From NCBI GenBank assembly GCA_029448655.1, contig JACCLO010000009.1, positions 1,426,001 through 1,490,000 of the forward strand: a stretch of 64,000 nt of DNA, read 5' to 3'. Made by a program: the position numbers and the translations under genes. The notes beneath the pieces were generated by a model. That model did not search any database. It saw nothing but the letters and a program-made list of their open reading frames with translations, and was not told where the DNA came from. The stretch is from Wolfiporia cocos. Its lineage: Eukaryota > Basidiomycota > Agaricomycetes > Polyporales > Phaeolaceae. Each line of letters opens with the position of its first letter. Position 1 is the stretch's first letter. Positions 36,893-48,473 of this stretch are shown here, in pieces.

Positions 36893-38115
36893 GGTCACAC
36901 TGCTTTTTCCACTTCAATATATTATTCCAATCCATGTGTGCCTACTTCAGATAATCGGGGGTTGTTTTGAAGTTACCTGTGGATCCCTCATGAATTTCCT
37001 GTGCATTACCCATGGCTTCCCCAACTTTCCTCTTTTGTCTCTTGTCTCTACCTGCTCAGCCACTTCTGACACCTCGCTGATCCTCGGTCTCATCGTCACT
37101 TCCCTTGTAATACTGTGTAATGTGGTGTCAAAATGTTCTCCATTTTGTGCAATCTTTTGGCAAGCATCTACAGCACAGGCAATTTATGTTACAAAAATCC
37201 CCGTGGCATGAAACATAAATCCCCATGGCACAGGGCACAAATACCTGTAGTGTGGGGCACAAATCCCCATGCCACAGGACACAAATCCCCGTGGCACGGG
37301 GCACAAATCTCCAGGGCACAGAGCACAAATCCCCGTGGCATGGGGCACAAATCCCTGTGGCATTGGGATGCAAATCCCTGTGGTATGGGGCACAAATCCC
37401 CGTGGCACAGGACACACAAATCCCTGTGGCATGGGCCACAAATCCCCATGGTGTAGGGTATTTACATTACAAAAATCCCCGTGGCACAGGGCACAAATCC
37501 CCGTGGCATGGGGCACAAACCCCTGTGGCACAGGACACACATCCCCATGGCATGGGGCACAAATCCCTGTGGAATTGGGGTGCAAATCCCTGTGGCACGG
37601 GGTACAAATTCCCATGGTGTGGGGTATTTACATTACAAAATCCCCATGCCACAGGACACAAATCCCTGTGGCATGGGCCACAAACCCCCATGGAATGGGC
37701 CACGAATCCCCGTGGTGTGGGGCATGAATCCCCGTGGTGTGGGGCACGAATCCCCGTGATGTGGGGCACGAATCCCCGTGGTGCGGGGCAGGAACAGCGC
37801 GCGCGCCTTGCAGGCGCCGGGCGTGGGAATCCACCGGCCAACTCCGCGGATGGCAGCAGGCGCCCTATCTAATGGGAGCAGGATTTGACACGACGCGCAT
37901 GGACGCCACGCGGCAAACGTGGCGTCCATGTGCGCAAAACGTGCGCTGAACGTGCGCAAAACGCGAGCGACACGCGAGCGACACGCTAGCTGCACGCGAG
38001 CGACACGCTAGCTGCACGCGAGCGACACGCTAGCTGCACGCTAGCGACACGCGAGCGCCTACGGCGCGAGCTCCCATTACTTTTAGACTAGCTTAATTAC
38101 CTGTGGCTTCGCCAC
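36893..38115. repeat. Satellite unit 2 (diverged head)
   Basis: The head around 37040-37110 is recognisable but diverged, and is preceded by unrelated sequence. The minisatellite block is about 37190-37797. The tail holds a 24-base tandem repeat (cacgcgagcgacacgctagctg, 37960-38060). Confidence 0.8.
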
Positions 38116-39089
38116 AAATGTTATGTCTTAGGAATATATTTTAGTCTCTGCCTGCTCAGCCACTCCTCCACCTCGCTGATGCTTGGTATCGTTGTCGCTT
38201 TGCTTGTAGAATCTGTAACTGGCACACATGCCTTGCAGGCTCTGGGTGTGGGAATTCACCCCTGTGGCATTGGGGTGCAAATACCTGTGGCACAGGGTAC
38301 AGACCCCTGTGGTGTGGAGTATTTATATTACAAAATCCCCATGCCACAGGTCGCAAATCCCTGTGGCATGGGGCACGAATCCCCGTGGCATGGGGCACAA
38401 ACCCCCATGGCATGGGCCAAAAATCCCCGTGGTGTAGGGCACGAATCCCCATGGCACGGGGTACAAATCCCCGTGGTGTGGAGTATTTACATTACAAAAT
38501 CCCCATGCCACAGGACACAAATCCCTGTGGCATGGGGCACGAATCCCCGTGGCATGGGGCACAAACCCCCATGGCATGGGCCAAAAATCCCTGTGGTGTA
38601 GGGCACGAATCCCCGTGGCACGGGGTACAAATCCCCGTGGTGTGGGGTATTTACATTACAAAATCCCCATGCCACAGGACACAAATCCCTGTGGCATGGG
38701 CCACAAACCCCCATGGAATGGACCACGAATCCCCGTGGTGTGGGGCACGAATCCCCGTGGCATGGGGCACGAATCCCTGTGGCATGGGGCACGAATCCCT
38801 GTGGTGCGGGGCAGGAACAGCGCGCGCACCTTGCAGGCGCCGGGCGTGGGAATCCACCGGCCAACTCCGCGGACGGCAGGCGCCCTATCTAATGGGAGGA
38901 GGATCAACGACGCGCATGGACGCCACGCGGCAAACGTGCTCGCCATGTGCGCAAAACGCGAGCGACACGCGAGCGACACGCTAGCTGCACGCGAGCGACA
39001 CGCTAGCTGCACGCTAGCTGCACGCGAGCGCCTACGGCGCGAGCTCCCATTATAGTTCAGACTAGCTTAATTACCTGTGGCTTCGCCAC
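38116..39089. repeat. Satellite unit 3
   Basis: Same start and end as unit 1, but with one internal segment of the minisatellite duplicated, which makes it about 190 bases longer. The minisatellite block is about 38263-38818. Confidence 0.85.
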
Positions 39090-39868
39090 AAATGTTATGT
39101 CTTAGGAATATATTTTAGTCTCTGCCTGCTCAGCCACTCCTCCACCTCGCTGATGCTCGGTATCGTTGTCGCTTTGCTTGTAGAATCTGTAACTGGCACG
39201 CATGCCTTGCAGGCTCTGGGTGTGGGAATTCACCCCTGTGGCATTGGGGTGCAAATACCTGTGGCACAGGGTACAGACCCCTGTGGTGTGGAGTATTTAT
39301 ATTACAAAATCCCCATGCCACAGGACGCAAATCCCTGTGGCATGGGGCACGAATCCCCGTGGCATGGGGCACAAACCCCCATGGCATGGGCCAAAAATCC
39401 CCGTGGTGTAGGGCATGAATCCCCGTGGCACGGGGTACAAATCCCCGTGGTGTGGGGTATTTACATTACAAAATCCCCATGCCACAGGACACAAATCCCT
39501 GTGGCATGGGCCACAAACCCCCATGGAATCGGCCACGAATCCCCGTGGTGTGGGGCACGAATCCCCGTGGCATGGGGCACAAATCCCTGTGGCATGGGGC
39601 ACGAATCCCCGTGGCATGGGGCACGAATCCCTGTGGTGCGGGGCAGGAACAGCGCGCGCACCTTGCAGGCGCCGGGCGTGGGAATCCATCGGCCAACTCC
39701 GCGGACAGCAGGCACCCTATCTAATGGGAGGAGGATCAACGACGCGCATGGACGCCACGCGGCAAACGTGGCGTCCATGTGCGCAAAACGCGAGCGACAC
39801 GCGAGCGACACGCGAGCGACACGCTAGCGGCACGCGAGCGCCTACGGCGCGAGCTCTCCTTACTTTAT
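39090..39868. repeat. Satellite unit 4
   Basis: Near-identical to unit 1. It ends in ctccttactttatgg and then runs into unrelated sequence without the usual hairpin tail, so this is the right edge of the array. The minisatellite block is about 39236-39657. Confidence 0.85.
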
Positions 39869-40160
39869 GGATGATGTTACACCCATCTTGATGCGTAATT
39901 CCGCGTTTGTCCCCGACGCGACCAGCCCAACCCTTAGGCCGGGAACTAAGACCGGAACGGTGGATGGAGCGAAGGACTCATGATCAACGGAGGATAGAGC
40001 AAAGAAAAAAGGAAGCTGCGGTATTGAATTGAGAAGCGAAGCAACATGTCATTCGCGAGCGCACAGTAATCGACCGATAGTATCCTTGGAGAGAGATATC
40101 GGTAAATTCCTGCTATACAGTCAAAAACTAAAAGAAGGGACTGGCGGTCAGATATTGAAG

Positions 40161-40580
40161 CTATGGTGCGAGCCAACTAGCTGCCGCTACTTTTGTACAG
40201 TGGCCAATTTGGCCGGCCAAACAAAAGTGCACAGGAGGCAACGGTAAAGCAGTTCAGTTCTCATTAATACAAGTCGCATAGACGGGTCCCAGAGGCACGG
40301 CAACTTGATGACCAAGATGTAGATCAGATAGAATAATCCAAACGTGTTTAGTTGGGCGTTCATATCAACCTAAGCGCGCGCTTAGATAAAAGTGGCCAAT
40401 TTTATAAATCCCCAAGAAAATAACTCCGTCAATTTTGAGGATAAAAGAACTCTGTCTGGCAGAAATGATCCTACAGCCAATCCGAACACTTCCACCAGAG
40501 CGGATTTTCTCTACGATTTTTCCATAAGGAGTAGTTTTGCTTGTACAAAAGTAGCGGCAGCTAGTTGGCTCGCACCATAG
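40161..40580. mobile_element. MITE-like element, 420 bases, 39-base perfect inverted ends
   Basis: Both ends read CTATGGTGCGAGCC... inward for 39 identical bases (40161-40199 and 40542-40580). The TA at each end fits a TA target duplication of the Tc1/mariner group. A second inner pair, tggccaattt, occurs at about 40201 and 40392. There is no transposase inside, so the element is non-autonomous. Confidence 0.85.
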
Positions 40581-42235
40581 TGTACTCCGGCGCGATCGCC
40601 TACAAAGTTGACTTGACTCAGCTCTCGGGTATCTCACCGACTGTCATTCGTAGTTCGTAGTAGCAGAGTAACATGCTTCATCGTAACCGCTCGATCCCTA
40701 GGGGTTACGACATGAATCATATGACAGTGACTTAACAAGCAGCAATCACAAAACGCGGTGTGTTCTAGTGTGTGGCACTGACAATGTCCTGAGAGAGCGA
40801 ACCAAGACGCCTGATATGCAGAACACGGGACTCTACTGTGACTGTGCACAAGACTGGTCAGTGGGGAGGGGCAACCGTAGGGGAGCGGCAAATTCCGGAT
40901 GTCCGGCGTCTATCACACGCCACAGTACATGCCGGACAGCTCTCACCGGCACGAGCTTGGCGCGCAGAGCGCGACGGTATCAATGTAAAGGCTCCTCAGA
41001 TAAAAACATTCATGCCTTGTGTCAATGGGATGTATTGCTCAGAACATTGAATACATCAATTTCTTCGGAACAGAATTTTGAGATAAAATCTGTACTGTAC
41101 AATTTCGTACATCGCGCATGGCACACCGCAACTACGAGACAGTTTAACGGAAATGTGTTCCCAACGATTTCTGCGGAAAAGCAAACAAGATCGATCTGTG
41201 TACTAGGTTTTTGCTGTAGATTACTATTGAAGGAGGAGATACCAATCCATCAATGTATGGGAATATGATTTAGAATGCTTGCCAATCATGATGTGAAAAG
41301 CGATAGGACCCTAAGATCGCTCAGGTCGAAACTACACTATCAATAAAGCACTCTGAGATCATTACCTACGTACAGAATGAATGTACTTGTGAGGTGCAGA
41401 ATATTTACGTGCCAGTGGTATGAATGCATCTGCCTTCCTAACTGGGATGCGAGCGCCGCCACGTCGCGTTCGATGGCTCGATATCGTCGAGGAGTCGCTG
41501 AAAAGAACTGACAAAGGTATCAAGGGTGTTTCATTATATCTTGAGCATCTACGTAGCTTAAATCTCGAATGAATGTTGCAGTACATAGTCATGTCTACAG
41601 TGGTACAGGCTCAGGTCCCGATAGTACCAGCGTCGATAGCGGCACATTCGCAGTCTCGGCATCTAAATACCACATTGGGTAAGTAGTTCAGACTCCGACG
41701 TGATAAGCTCAGGACACATTTCTAGGCGGGGTTGCCCATCCCCATGGTCAGTGTACAAGGGCCGATTACGTAGGTTGAGACGCGGCTGCCGAGCCTCGAG
41801 CACCGGCTACTTCTACTCTTTAGTTATTCTTGCATCATGATGCGCACACAATATCCAGAATAAGCTATTTACGCCACAAATAGACACCTTCAATATCATC
41901 TCCGCCGACACTCTTCCCTTCAATCTTCGCAGATGTTTCTCACGGCTGCCCGTGCGCCCTAAACCGAAACCGAAGTGAAACCGAAACCGAAGTGACATCG
42001 GACAACATCACCCCATCAAACTCGCGGAGTCGCGGCGGTATGCATCCCTTCAAGTGGGACCCCGGCTGCAACTGGTGCGACGGCCAAGCTTGTGCCCCGT
42101 TGTCAGCAAGGGCACCGCCTGCTCACCGAGTATAACATCTCCATCGAACTCTATCCCCATATCACGCGCACAGGCTTACTAGACTCATAAGACGCGCCGT
42201 GCATCAATGGAGGTTCATAGCCCTTTCCCGCAAGA
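40581..42235. other. No gene recognised
   Basis: One reading of up to 166 codons at 40768-41268 starts without an ATG at its 5' limit and has no known motif; I do not call it. An 18-base tandem (ccgaaaccgaagtgaaa) lies at about 41950-41993. Confidence 0.5.
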
Positions 42236-44438
42236 ATGCCGCCAAGTACTTCCCTGCCAGACGCCGTTGACGTGCTAATCGTCGGAGGTGGGCCAACAGC
42301 CTTGATCACCACCTCTGTACTGCTCCGGAACAACATTAGGGTGCTGACAGTTGGTGAGCGGGATATAGCTTACAGGCGCAGCGTTGCTTATCAAGCTCTT
42401 TGCAGAGCAGTATGACAGGGCAGAGCAGGCAATGTACGGCCGTGCATGCGTATTGTATTCACGTTCGCTCGAGCTGCTGGACATGAACGGGTTGTATGAC
42501 CGTATGGCGGACACTGGATTCATCATGAAGTAAGCTAGTAAGCTGGTTAGATCGCCGGAAGGAGGCTAAGGACCGTATCAAGGGGTGCTACAACCATCAA
42601 AGAAGGCCAGGTAGTGCCAATGCGGGGATGGCACTTTGTCCAAGAAGCTATAGATGGCAATACTTGCTTCGACTTCTGGTCAGTGATAGTCTAGTCAGAT
42701 AGTCGATCCAACCAGATCTGACACTTTATAAGCCTCGCTATCCGACAGAAATACGTGGAGGACGCAGTGGGCGGAGCTGTCAAGGAGCTCGATCCCAATG
42801 CATTCCGTGCCCCCGTCAAGCTCGTTGATTACCGTGTCGACGAGTCTGCTGAGTATCGGGTGGTCTCGACACTTGAGCTGAAAGGTGGGAAGCGTGTCCA
42901 GGTACGGAGGTAAGCGCCCCGCTCCGCATACCTCCATTTGCGCGAAGGTGACTTTGCCCCGGATGGCAGTAAATACTTGGTAGGCGCCGACGGCGGGCGC
43001 TCGACGATCCGCGCGCTCAGCAAGATCGGCTTCCCCGGGACGCTCTCGCCGCACAAATGGGTCCGCCTCGACGCCGTGATCAAGACAGACATGCCGCTCA
43101 GCAGGCAGCGGGCCGTTGCGATCGAAAATAAGGAATACGGGAACGTACTGTGGCTCCCAGTCGACAACGGGCGCACGCGCATCGGTTTCGTGATTAAGGA
43201 CGAATTGTATGGAGAGGACGGAAAGGACGTGACTGCTGAGATCATCATACAGGAGGCGAAGAAAGCGCTACTGCCGAACTCACTTGAGTTCGTGCAGCTC
43301 GACTGGTGGACGGTGTATGCAATCGGCCAACGCGTCGCGGAGACGTTCAAAAAGGGCCCGGTGCTCTTAGCGGGTGATGCTGCGCACACTCACTCTTCTG
43401 GGGCTGCACAGGTAAGTCGGACTAGCTGTTCTCAGGCCCCACAGACCCCGCGGAGCCCGGGGTGTTGTGTTGAGATTGCGGGTCCCAACAATCTTAGCAT
43501 TATCTGTGGATGCTTATGGGTGTTTTGTGTCTCACCAGGGTATGAACACAGGCATTCATGACGCAACAAACCTCGCCTGGAAACTAGCCGGAGTGATCAA
43601 GGGCTGGTACAAGGAGGACCTGCTCGACACCTACGCCTTCGAGCGACGCCAGTCCGCCCAACGTCTGATTGAGCTCGACCGCGATGTCGCCGCGCTCATC
43701 TCAGGCAAGATTCCTGACCATTTCAACGCGCCGCCGGACGCCGACTTCAATGTGTACCTCGACCGCGTCTTCCGGGAAAGTGCAGGCTTTACCGTTGGTC
43801 TCGGAGTCTCGTACCCAGAGAACGTACTGAACAAGGCATCGCCAAATCTTCGCCTCAAGGTGGCCGTGGGCCATCGGGCGCCAGATGCGCCATTGTTCCG
43901 TCCGGGTACGGCGTACCCGCAGCGCCTACAGCAGCTTGCGGCGACGACTGGTCGCCGATTCACAATCCTTCTCTTCGCTGGAGAGGTAGAGCCCTGGGGC
44001 GATGCGGTGCGCCTGAAGGAGCGGACAGCAGCGAAATACCGGGCACTGAGAAAGTACATGGACTCGGCGCCTGCATTCACACGAAACCTCGCAGATGTGT
44101 TCCAGTTCCTGACTGTCGTGCGCGGGAGGGGCTCGTTGCACCCCGCGGACACGCTGGGAGTATCCCAGCTCGGGCGCACTGTGTACGACTATGACGGAGA
44201 GGCGTACGAGAAATATGGCGTAGACGTCCAGGAAGGTGCGATCGTAGTTCTCCGGCCAGACCAGATCGTAGGATTCGTAGCGCCGCTAGACGGGTGGGGA
44301 TCTGTGGCGCAGTACTTTGGCGCGTTCGTGAATATCGCTACGGTGAAGCAGGGCGCAGCAGAGGAGGAGTCCAAGATATCAGTTGGAGAGATGTCTGTTG
44401 AGGGACAAGAGGAGTCCACACAACGAGCGAAGCTGTAG
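42236..44438 (+). CDS. FAD-dependent monooxygenase, phenol 2-monooxygenase type
   Basis: Six exons: 42236-42353, 42406-42529, 42583-42678, 42733-42909, 42970-43411 and 43539-44438, giving 618 residues with every phase closing. It likely hydroxylates a phenolic ring using NADPH and O2. Motifs: VDVLIVGGGPTALI (dinucleotide-binding GxGxxG, residues 11-24), EQAMYGRACVLY, LVGADGGRST (DG motif) and LLAGDAAHTHS (GD motif that binds FAD ribose). After these comes the C-terminal thioredoxin-like domain typical of phenol hydroxylases (HRAPDAPLFRPG ... ILLFAGEV ... VLRPDQIVGFVAPLD). No signal peptide. Intron 3 ends in tataag; the other acceptors are ordinary. The start gives a short 10-residue lead before the FAD fold, which suits the family. 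Substrate unknown. Confidence 0.9.
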
Positions 44439-45109
44439 TATCCGTTGTTTGACTGTTGTAAACTAGATGCACAGATCACAGCACGTTCACGTAGTAACTG
44501 AAGAGCATCAAGCATGTCCTTAACGCTTTCCCATCGGCATTGGTAGCAGGAATCTATGGAGAGCCACGTCTGCTGATGACGGTTGCTTACAGATGCGAAG
44601 TTGGATGTGAGAGTACTTAGTGTGCTGCATACAATATCAGGCGTACAAGAAGATCTCCTCGTACAGTTTACCAGCAGTTAGTTGACTCAACGTAAGCGCA
44701 GACAAGTAACGAGAAGCGTGGATATACATAAACTATAGCTCCCTGTTGCAAGGAATACTTAGAGGCGATAGGATTGCTCAGCAATACGGTCATCGCGAGT
44801 CCTTTTGTGGCCTGACCATCTAGAGCGAGAACCTGAGGGAGCGAAGGAAGCAAGGAAAGCCATTTCACAAGTCTATCAGCAGAAGTAGAGGCTTTAGAGC
44901 ATGAGAGACATGAAGGCATGTGTACTGGATATGTAAACTGTACGAGCTTTCGCAAGTGCAAGAGTGCCATGCGTACAAGCGCCCATAGGCACAAAATGAC
45001 GATCGACGCTCGGGCGCTTAACCTCACCGTGTAACTCAACACAGGCGTACTACATCTACTGAGGTAAAGTCATTGTTCTGCGTTACAGTGGACGATTTGT
45101 ACTCATACC
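44439..45109. other. Intergenic, no gene recognised
   Basis: A minus-strand reading at 44668-45042 has no ATG-based support or motif. The rest is presumed 3' flank of the monooxygenase and 5' flank of RRG7. Confidence 0.5.
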
Positions 45110-46186
45110 ATGATAATTAGACATGCGCATCTCACAGATTATGCATTTATGAGCCATCTACTACTAGCCAAAGCTTGCAGACCCCTCATACCCCTCCTTC
45201 AGCACAATTGTTGGCTGGAAAACGCACGGCATGGCACCAACATCTGGGATTCATACAGGTTTATATCCTCTGTGCATCAAGGAACTGCTTTCGAGGAGCG
45301 TTCACTCGATTTGCTCGAAAAGCACCTCTCTATGTCTCTGCGGAGGGTAGGCGGGCGTGGCGATGGCGGAATCGACCTGCTTGGCTGGTGGTGGTTGCCC
45401 ACAGACAGCAACGATCAAAGCTCGATTCCTCGGGAGGATGTAAAGGCTGCTGCACTGAGCGGACAAAGGCGACGCATCCGGATCATTGCTCAGTGCAAGG
45501 ACGAGAAGCAGAGTACGGGCCCCAAGTACGTGCGCGAGCTTGAGGGCGTGCTTGTCCGCTACCTCTCACGAGTGCAGACTCCTCATTTCAACCCCACTGT
45601 TGCTTCTTTTGCGAAAGCAGCACCAGTATCAAGTGCTCGCGTGGAGGTAACGAAGAAAAAGAAAACAACGAGGAAGAAGAAGGAGACAGGAGCTGCAGTA
45701 TCCGAGGGTGCATCTCTCAGAGAGGACATGTTAGTGAGCTTCTCCACCTCACCTCCGACCGAAGATGCAAAGCCGCCGGTGGAAGGAGAAGCGGAGAGTC
45801 CGAATGAATTCGATCAAGCTGACAGCGGTCCGGTTGTCGGCCTGCTCATAACATCAGCGCCATTTACCAAAGCATGCCTCTTACGCGCGCACTCCTCCCC
45901 CCTCCCGCTCATGCTGCTGCACATCCCACCCGTTCCTCGACCACTGTCATCTGCTACCCGTTCTGCTGAAACAGCCCCCTCGGCCACATCATCAAAATTT
46001 GAGGACAATTCGTCAATCGACGCAGACCCTGAACCTGAGCCGCCGAGTGCCTTGGGCGCGCTCATGTTCAACCCTGCGCTCGGGAGCGCGTCTGGTCTCC
46101 TGCGCGGGCGTGTCCAGCCACGCTGGGAGCACCCGAGCCTGAGTGCGCCATCCGCTTCTCCCGCACTCTCCACGCGTCTGATTTGA
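45110..46186 (+). CDS. RRG7: Rrg7-like mitochondrial protein (DUF2034, restriction-endonuclease-like fold)
   Basis: Single exon, 358 residues. In yeast Rrg7 is mitochondrial and needed for respiratory growth. The family core is clear: GTAFEERSLDLLEKHLSMSL followed by RRVGGRGDGGIDLLGWWWLP (about residues 63-105), then RIRIIAQCKDEKQSTGPKYVRELEGVL, where Glu/Asp-GGID and Q-x-K are the nuclease-like residues. The second half keeps VVGLLITSAPFTKACLLRAHSSPLPLMLLHIP and MFNPALGSASGLLRGRVQPRWEH. The middle has a Lys-rich stretch (KKKKTTRKKK). The usual aromatic C-terminal end is missing: the reading ends SPALSTRLI, so the protein may be slightly truncated. Confidence 0.88.
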   Translation: MIIRHAHLTDYAFMSHLLLAKACRPLIPLLQHNCWLENARHGTNIWDSYRFISSVHQGTAFEERSLDLLEKHLSMSLRRVGGRGDGGIDLLGWWWLPTDSNDQSSIPREDVKAAALSGQRRRIRIIAQCKDEKQSTGPKYVRELEGVLVRYLSRVQTPHFNPTVASFAKAAPVSSARVEVTKKKKTTRKKKETGAAVSEGASLREDMLVSFSTSPPTEDAKPPVEGEAESPNEFDQADSGPVVGLLITSAPFTKACLLRAHSSPLPLMLLHIPPVPRPLSSATRSAETAPSATSSKFEDNSSIDADPEPEPPSALGALMFNPALGSASGLLRGRVQPRWEHPSLSAPSASPALSTRLI

Positions 46187-47645
46187 TTCATCCATGCGCT
46201 GACATATTTTCCCGATAACGCCGCCACTCTATACCTCCGCTGTCGCCTTCTTGCATTGTATTGAACGGCGCCAGCAACCTCACCGTCGGCTTCGGGACCA
46301 TCCCCGTCCCTGCTTGGAGAGAGCCATCGTGCAAAAACTGAGCGGCCCGGTCTTTGGTATGATGGGAAGAGGATCGAGAGTTGGACGCCGTAAGGCCGAG
46401 GCTGAGTGAATGGGCTGACTGAGCTAATGGCAGGGTCGGTTGTGGGGGTATTCGGTGACTTGCTATGTCGATGCTGAAGCGCGCGTCCACTTTCGACCAA
46501 TTTGACAGCATGCTCTCCCTTCGCCATTGGGCCTGCATGAATGAGCCGGCGTTTAAAATGTGCACTTACAGACACATGACCTTCATCGGTTGGCCACTGG
46601 TATACGTAGGGCACCTTTGTGCCACCGTGTCTACTTGACGGCTCCATAGACTAATGACATTCCTGCTTCAGCTGGCTCCTAGCAACAGCTTTTGGTTTAC
46701 TGCGATTACGATTTTCACCCGTCGTTCCCCCCTTTCCTCAAAGGCAGATATACTGTATTAATGCTGTAACGACGGGTATTGAACTCTGAACTCGATAACA
46801 CTTCACGACTTACGGGATTAATCTGCGGTTGTGTGTAAAGTCACGGCTTCCTTTCTGCGGTGCTGCATCGCTGTGATATCCGCCGTCTTCTCTCACGAAG
46901 GGCATCTTGATACAGCCGCAGGCGTGGCAGGAACTGCCTCAACTTCGAGACGCCACTTACGCCCCATCGCAACAATACTTAATATGACTGAGGACTGCTG
47001 TAAGTCGTCCGGTCAGGTCTTTCCACGACTGATAAGTGGCACGTTCATTGTGATGATCACCGTATATATTGCTGTTCGTGTTTTGCTGATGATGCTGGAG
47101 CTACACACGGCACTTCATAACGAATTTCCGCTCCGGGCATTGACAGGATATCCGCGGAAATCCTGTCGATACCCAGATCATGCATCGCTCGGATTTTGTA
47201 TAGGACACTGTCTGGATTGTCCGGAAGTCCAAGCAATATTCTGGCAGTGTCCTCTGGGCGCCTCTCTACGGGCACTATACCGTTCAGGCGGGCTGGTCGC
47301 CACTGGGGTTCACGCTACTTGGAATGCAGCATATTCTTCTATAAATTCCGCAAAAATGAGAATCGTATATACATGATCTCAGAATACAGGTTTGAAGGCA
47401 GTATCAGAGTCGAAACATGCTCAGATCCTCAGAGAATGCAGTATAGAAAGTGTGGGACATTTATAACCCGTTGCCAGACGTGGTTGATAAATTATTGGAT
47501 GGGCTCCCCAAAATGGGCGGCGCGCTGCTCTCTAGGATCATCAGAGCCATCAGGAAGTCGTCCAGATTAGCAATGCATGGATCTAAGTGATGAGGGGCCA
47601 CGTATGCTTTAAAAAACCTCACCTGAACCATTTGCAGCATCGACA
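46187..47645. other. No gene recognised
   Basis: Several overlapping readings (for example 46831-47376 plus, 47057-47275 minus) carry no family motif. I see no reason to prefer one of them. Confidence 0.5.
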
Positions 47646-48404
47646 ATGAACCCGCCGCCGAGTAAACGACCAGCCAAGCACTCGTCGACGACACAGAATT
47701 TACCAAAAAATTCTGGAGTGGAAAGGCAGAGGTCCCCCTCCACTGAGGTGCGCCAAAAGCGTCAGAGGGCTGATGATGAAGCATCGAGGGGCAGACGTAC
47801 CGCCACTGTAGATCTGGAGGGACTTGATTTTGAAGCTACATACAGGACCCCTTCCCTAAGCAGCCTGCGGGCAGCGTATTAGCCTCCTCACACGCCGCGT
47901 CGAGAGAGGGCGTACCGGATCCCATGCGCCAAGTTCTTGTGCCAGCAGCGTTATTCCACCACGCGCTCATCCATCCAGTGCCGCCGGGAGTTACATCTGT
48001 AACCAGCGCAGTCCTGACAAAAAAAATTTGATGCTATTGCTGCTTTGTCAGTCGATGCACAGAAAGTCAAACAAGTCCTCGCCGATCACAACAAAAACAT
48101 TGTGACCGTCAATGGTCGGCTGAAGCAGGCGGAAGAATTCGCTGATCAAGCGATCAAGTGGAGCAAGGGTGCCAAGTCGAGTTTGGAGGGGCAGAAACGA
48201 CTCACCCAGCAGCTTCAGGATTGTCTGGAAGCCCTCGAGGCGAGGTTGTTTGAGCTTGAGGGTAGTGTGCAGAGGCTTGAGGATATGAGTATTGATGGGG
48301 GACATGAGGCCAATGAGGCAGAGATAGTGAGTGAGGGAGACGTACCGGCACGTCGCAGACGTAAGAAGGACAGCCGTTTGGCGGTAAGTGGTCCTGTACA
48401 GTGA
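47646..48404 (+). pseudogene. Frameshifted ORF with coiled coil, transposon-type
   Basis: Begins MNPPPSKRPAKHSST with a basic, Ser-rich N-terminus. It continues one frame over as ASREGVPDPMRQVLVPAALF, then after an A8 run near 48019-48026 shifts again into FDAIAALSVDAQKVKQVLAD and a strong coiled coil to a stop at 48404 (QDCLEALEARLFELEGSVQR). Joined across the two shifts this is one ~250-residue protein. Accessory ORFs of this kind are seen beside Agaricomycete DNA transposons, but I cannot name the family. Confidence 0.5.
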
Positions 48405-48473
48405 GCATGTGGGACTGACCTCTAGGTAATTTATAGGAGGTTGTGCGAGACATACTGCGTGAGATGATAGGTA

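Larger units (their letters stand above)
35265..39868. repeat. Higher-order satellite array
   Basis: About 4.6 kb of nested repeats. Two short units (35340-35818, 35819-36104) are followed by four longer ones. Most units carry a Pro-free non-coding head (ctgctcagccactcctccacctcgctgatg), a block of 22-base minisatellite, a GC-rich middle with GCGCCTTGCAGGCGC palindromes, and a tail of TTAATTACC followed by a GTGGC-TTC-GCCAC hairpin. All long readings here are by-products of the repeat and are not annotated as genes. Confidence 0.9.

Noticed and set aside
36168..37211. 347-codon plus-strand reading and its many relatives on both strands in 35.6-39.9 kb
   Set aside because: They are read through the 22-base minisatellite, which has no stop in any frame; composition and repetition explain them.
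36105..39868. CRISPR array
   Set aside because: The repeats are tandem and palindromic without unique spacers, and the genome is eukaryotic.
40768..41268. 166-codon plus-strand reading
   Set aside because: No ATG at its start and no recognisable motif; Cys and Arg rich in a random-looking way.
41940..42000. Telomere-type repeat (ccctaaa) near 41950
   Set aside because: Only one copy of the string; it sits in an unrelated 18-base tandem repeat.
42829..44179. Minus-strand readings over the FAD monooxygenase
   Set aside because: Shadows of the plus-strand coding exons, which carry all the motifs.
45814..46647. 277-codon minus-strand reading
   Set aside because: Overlaps the RRG7 3' half in antisense; no motif of its own.
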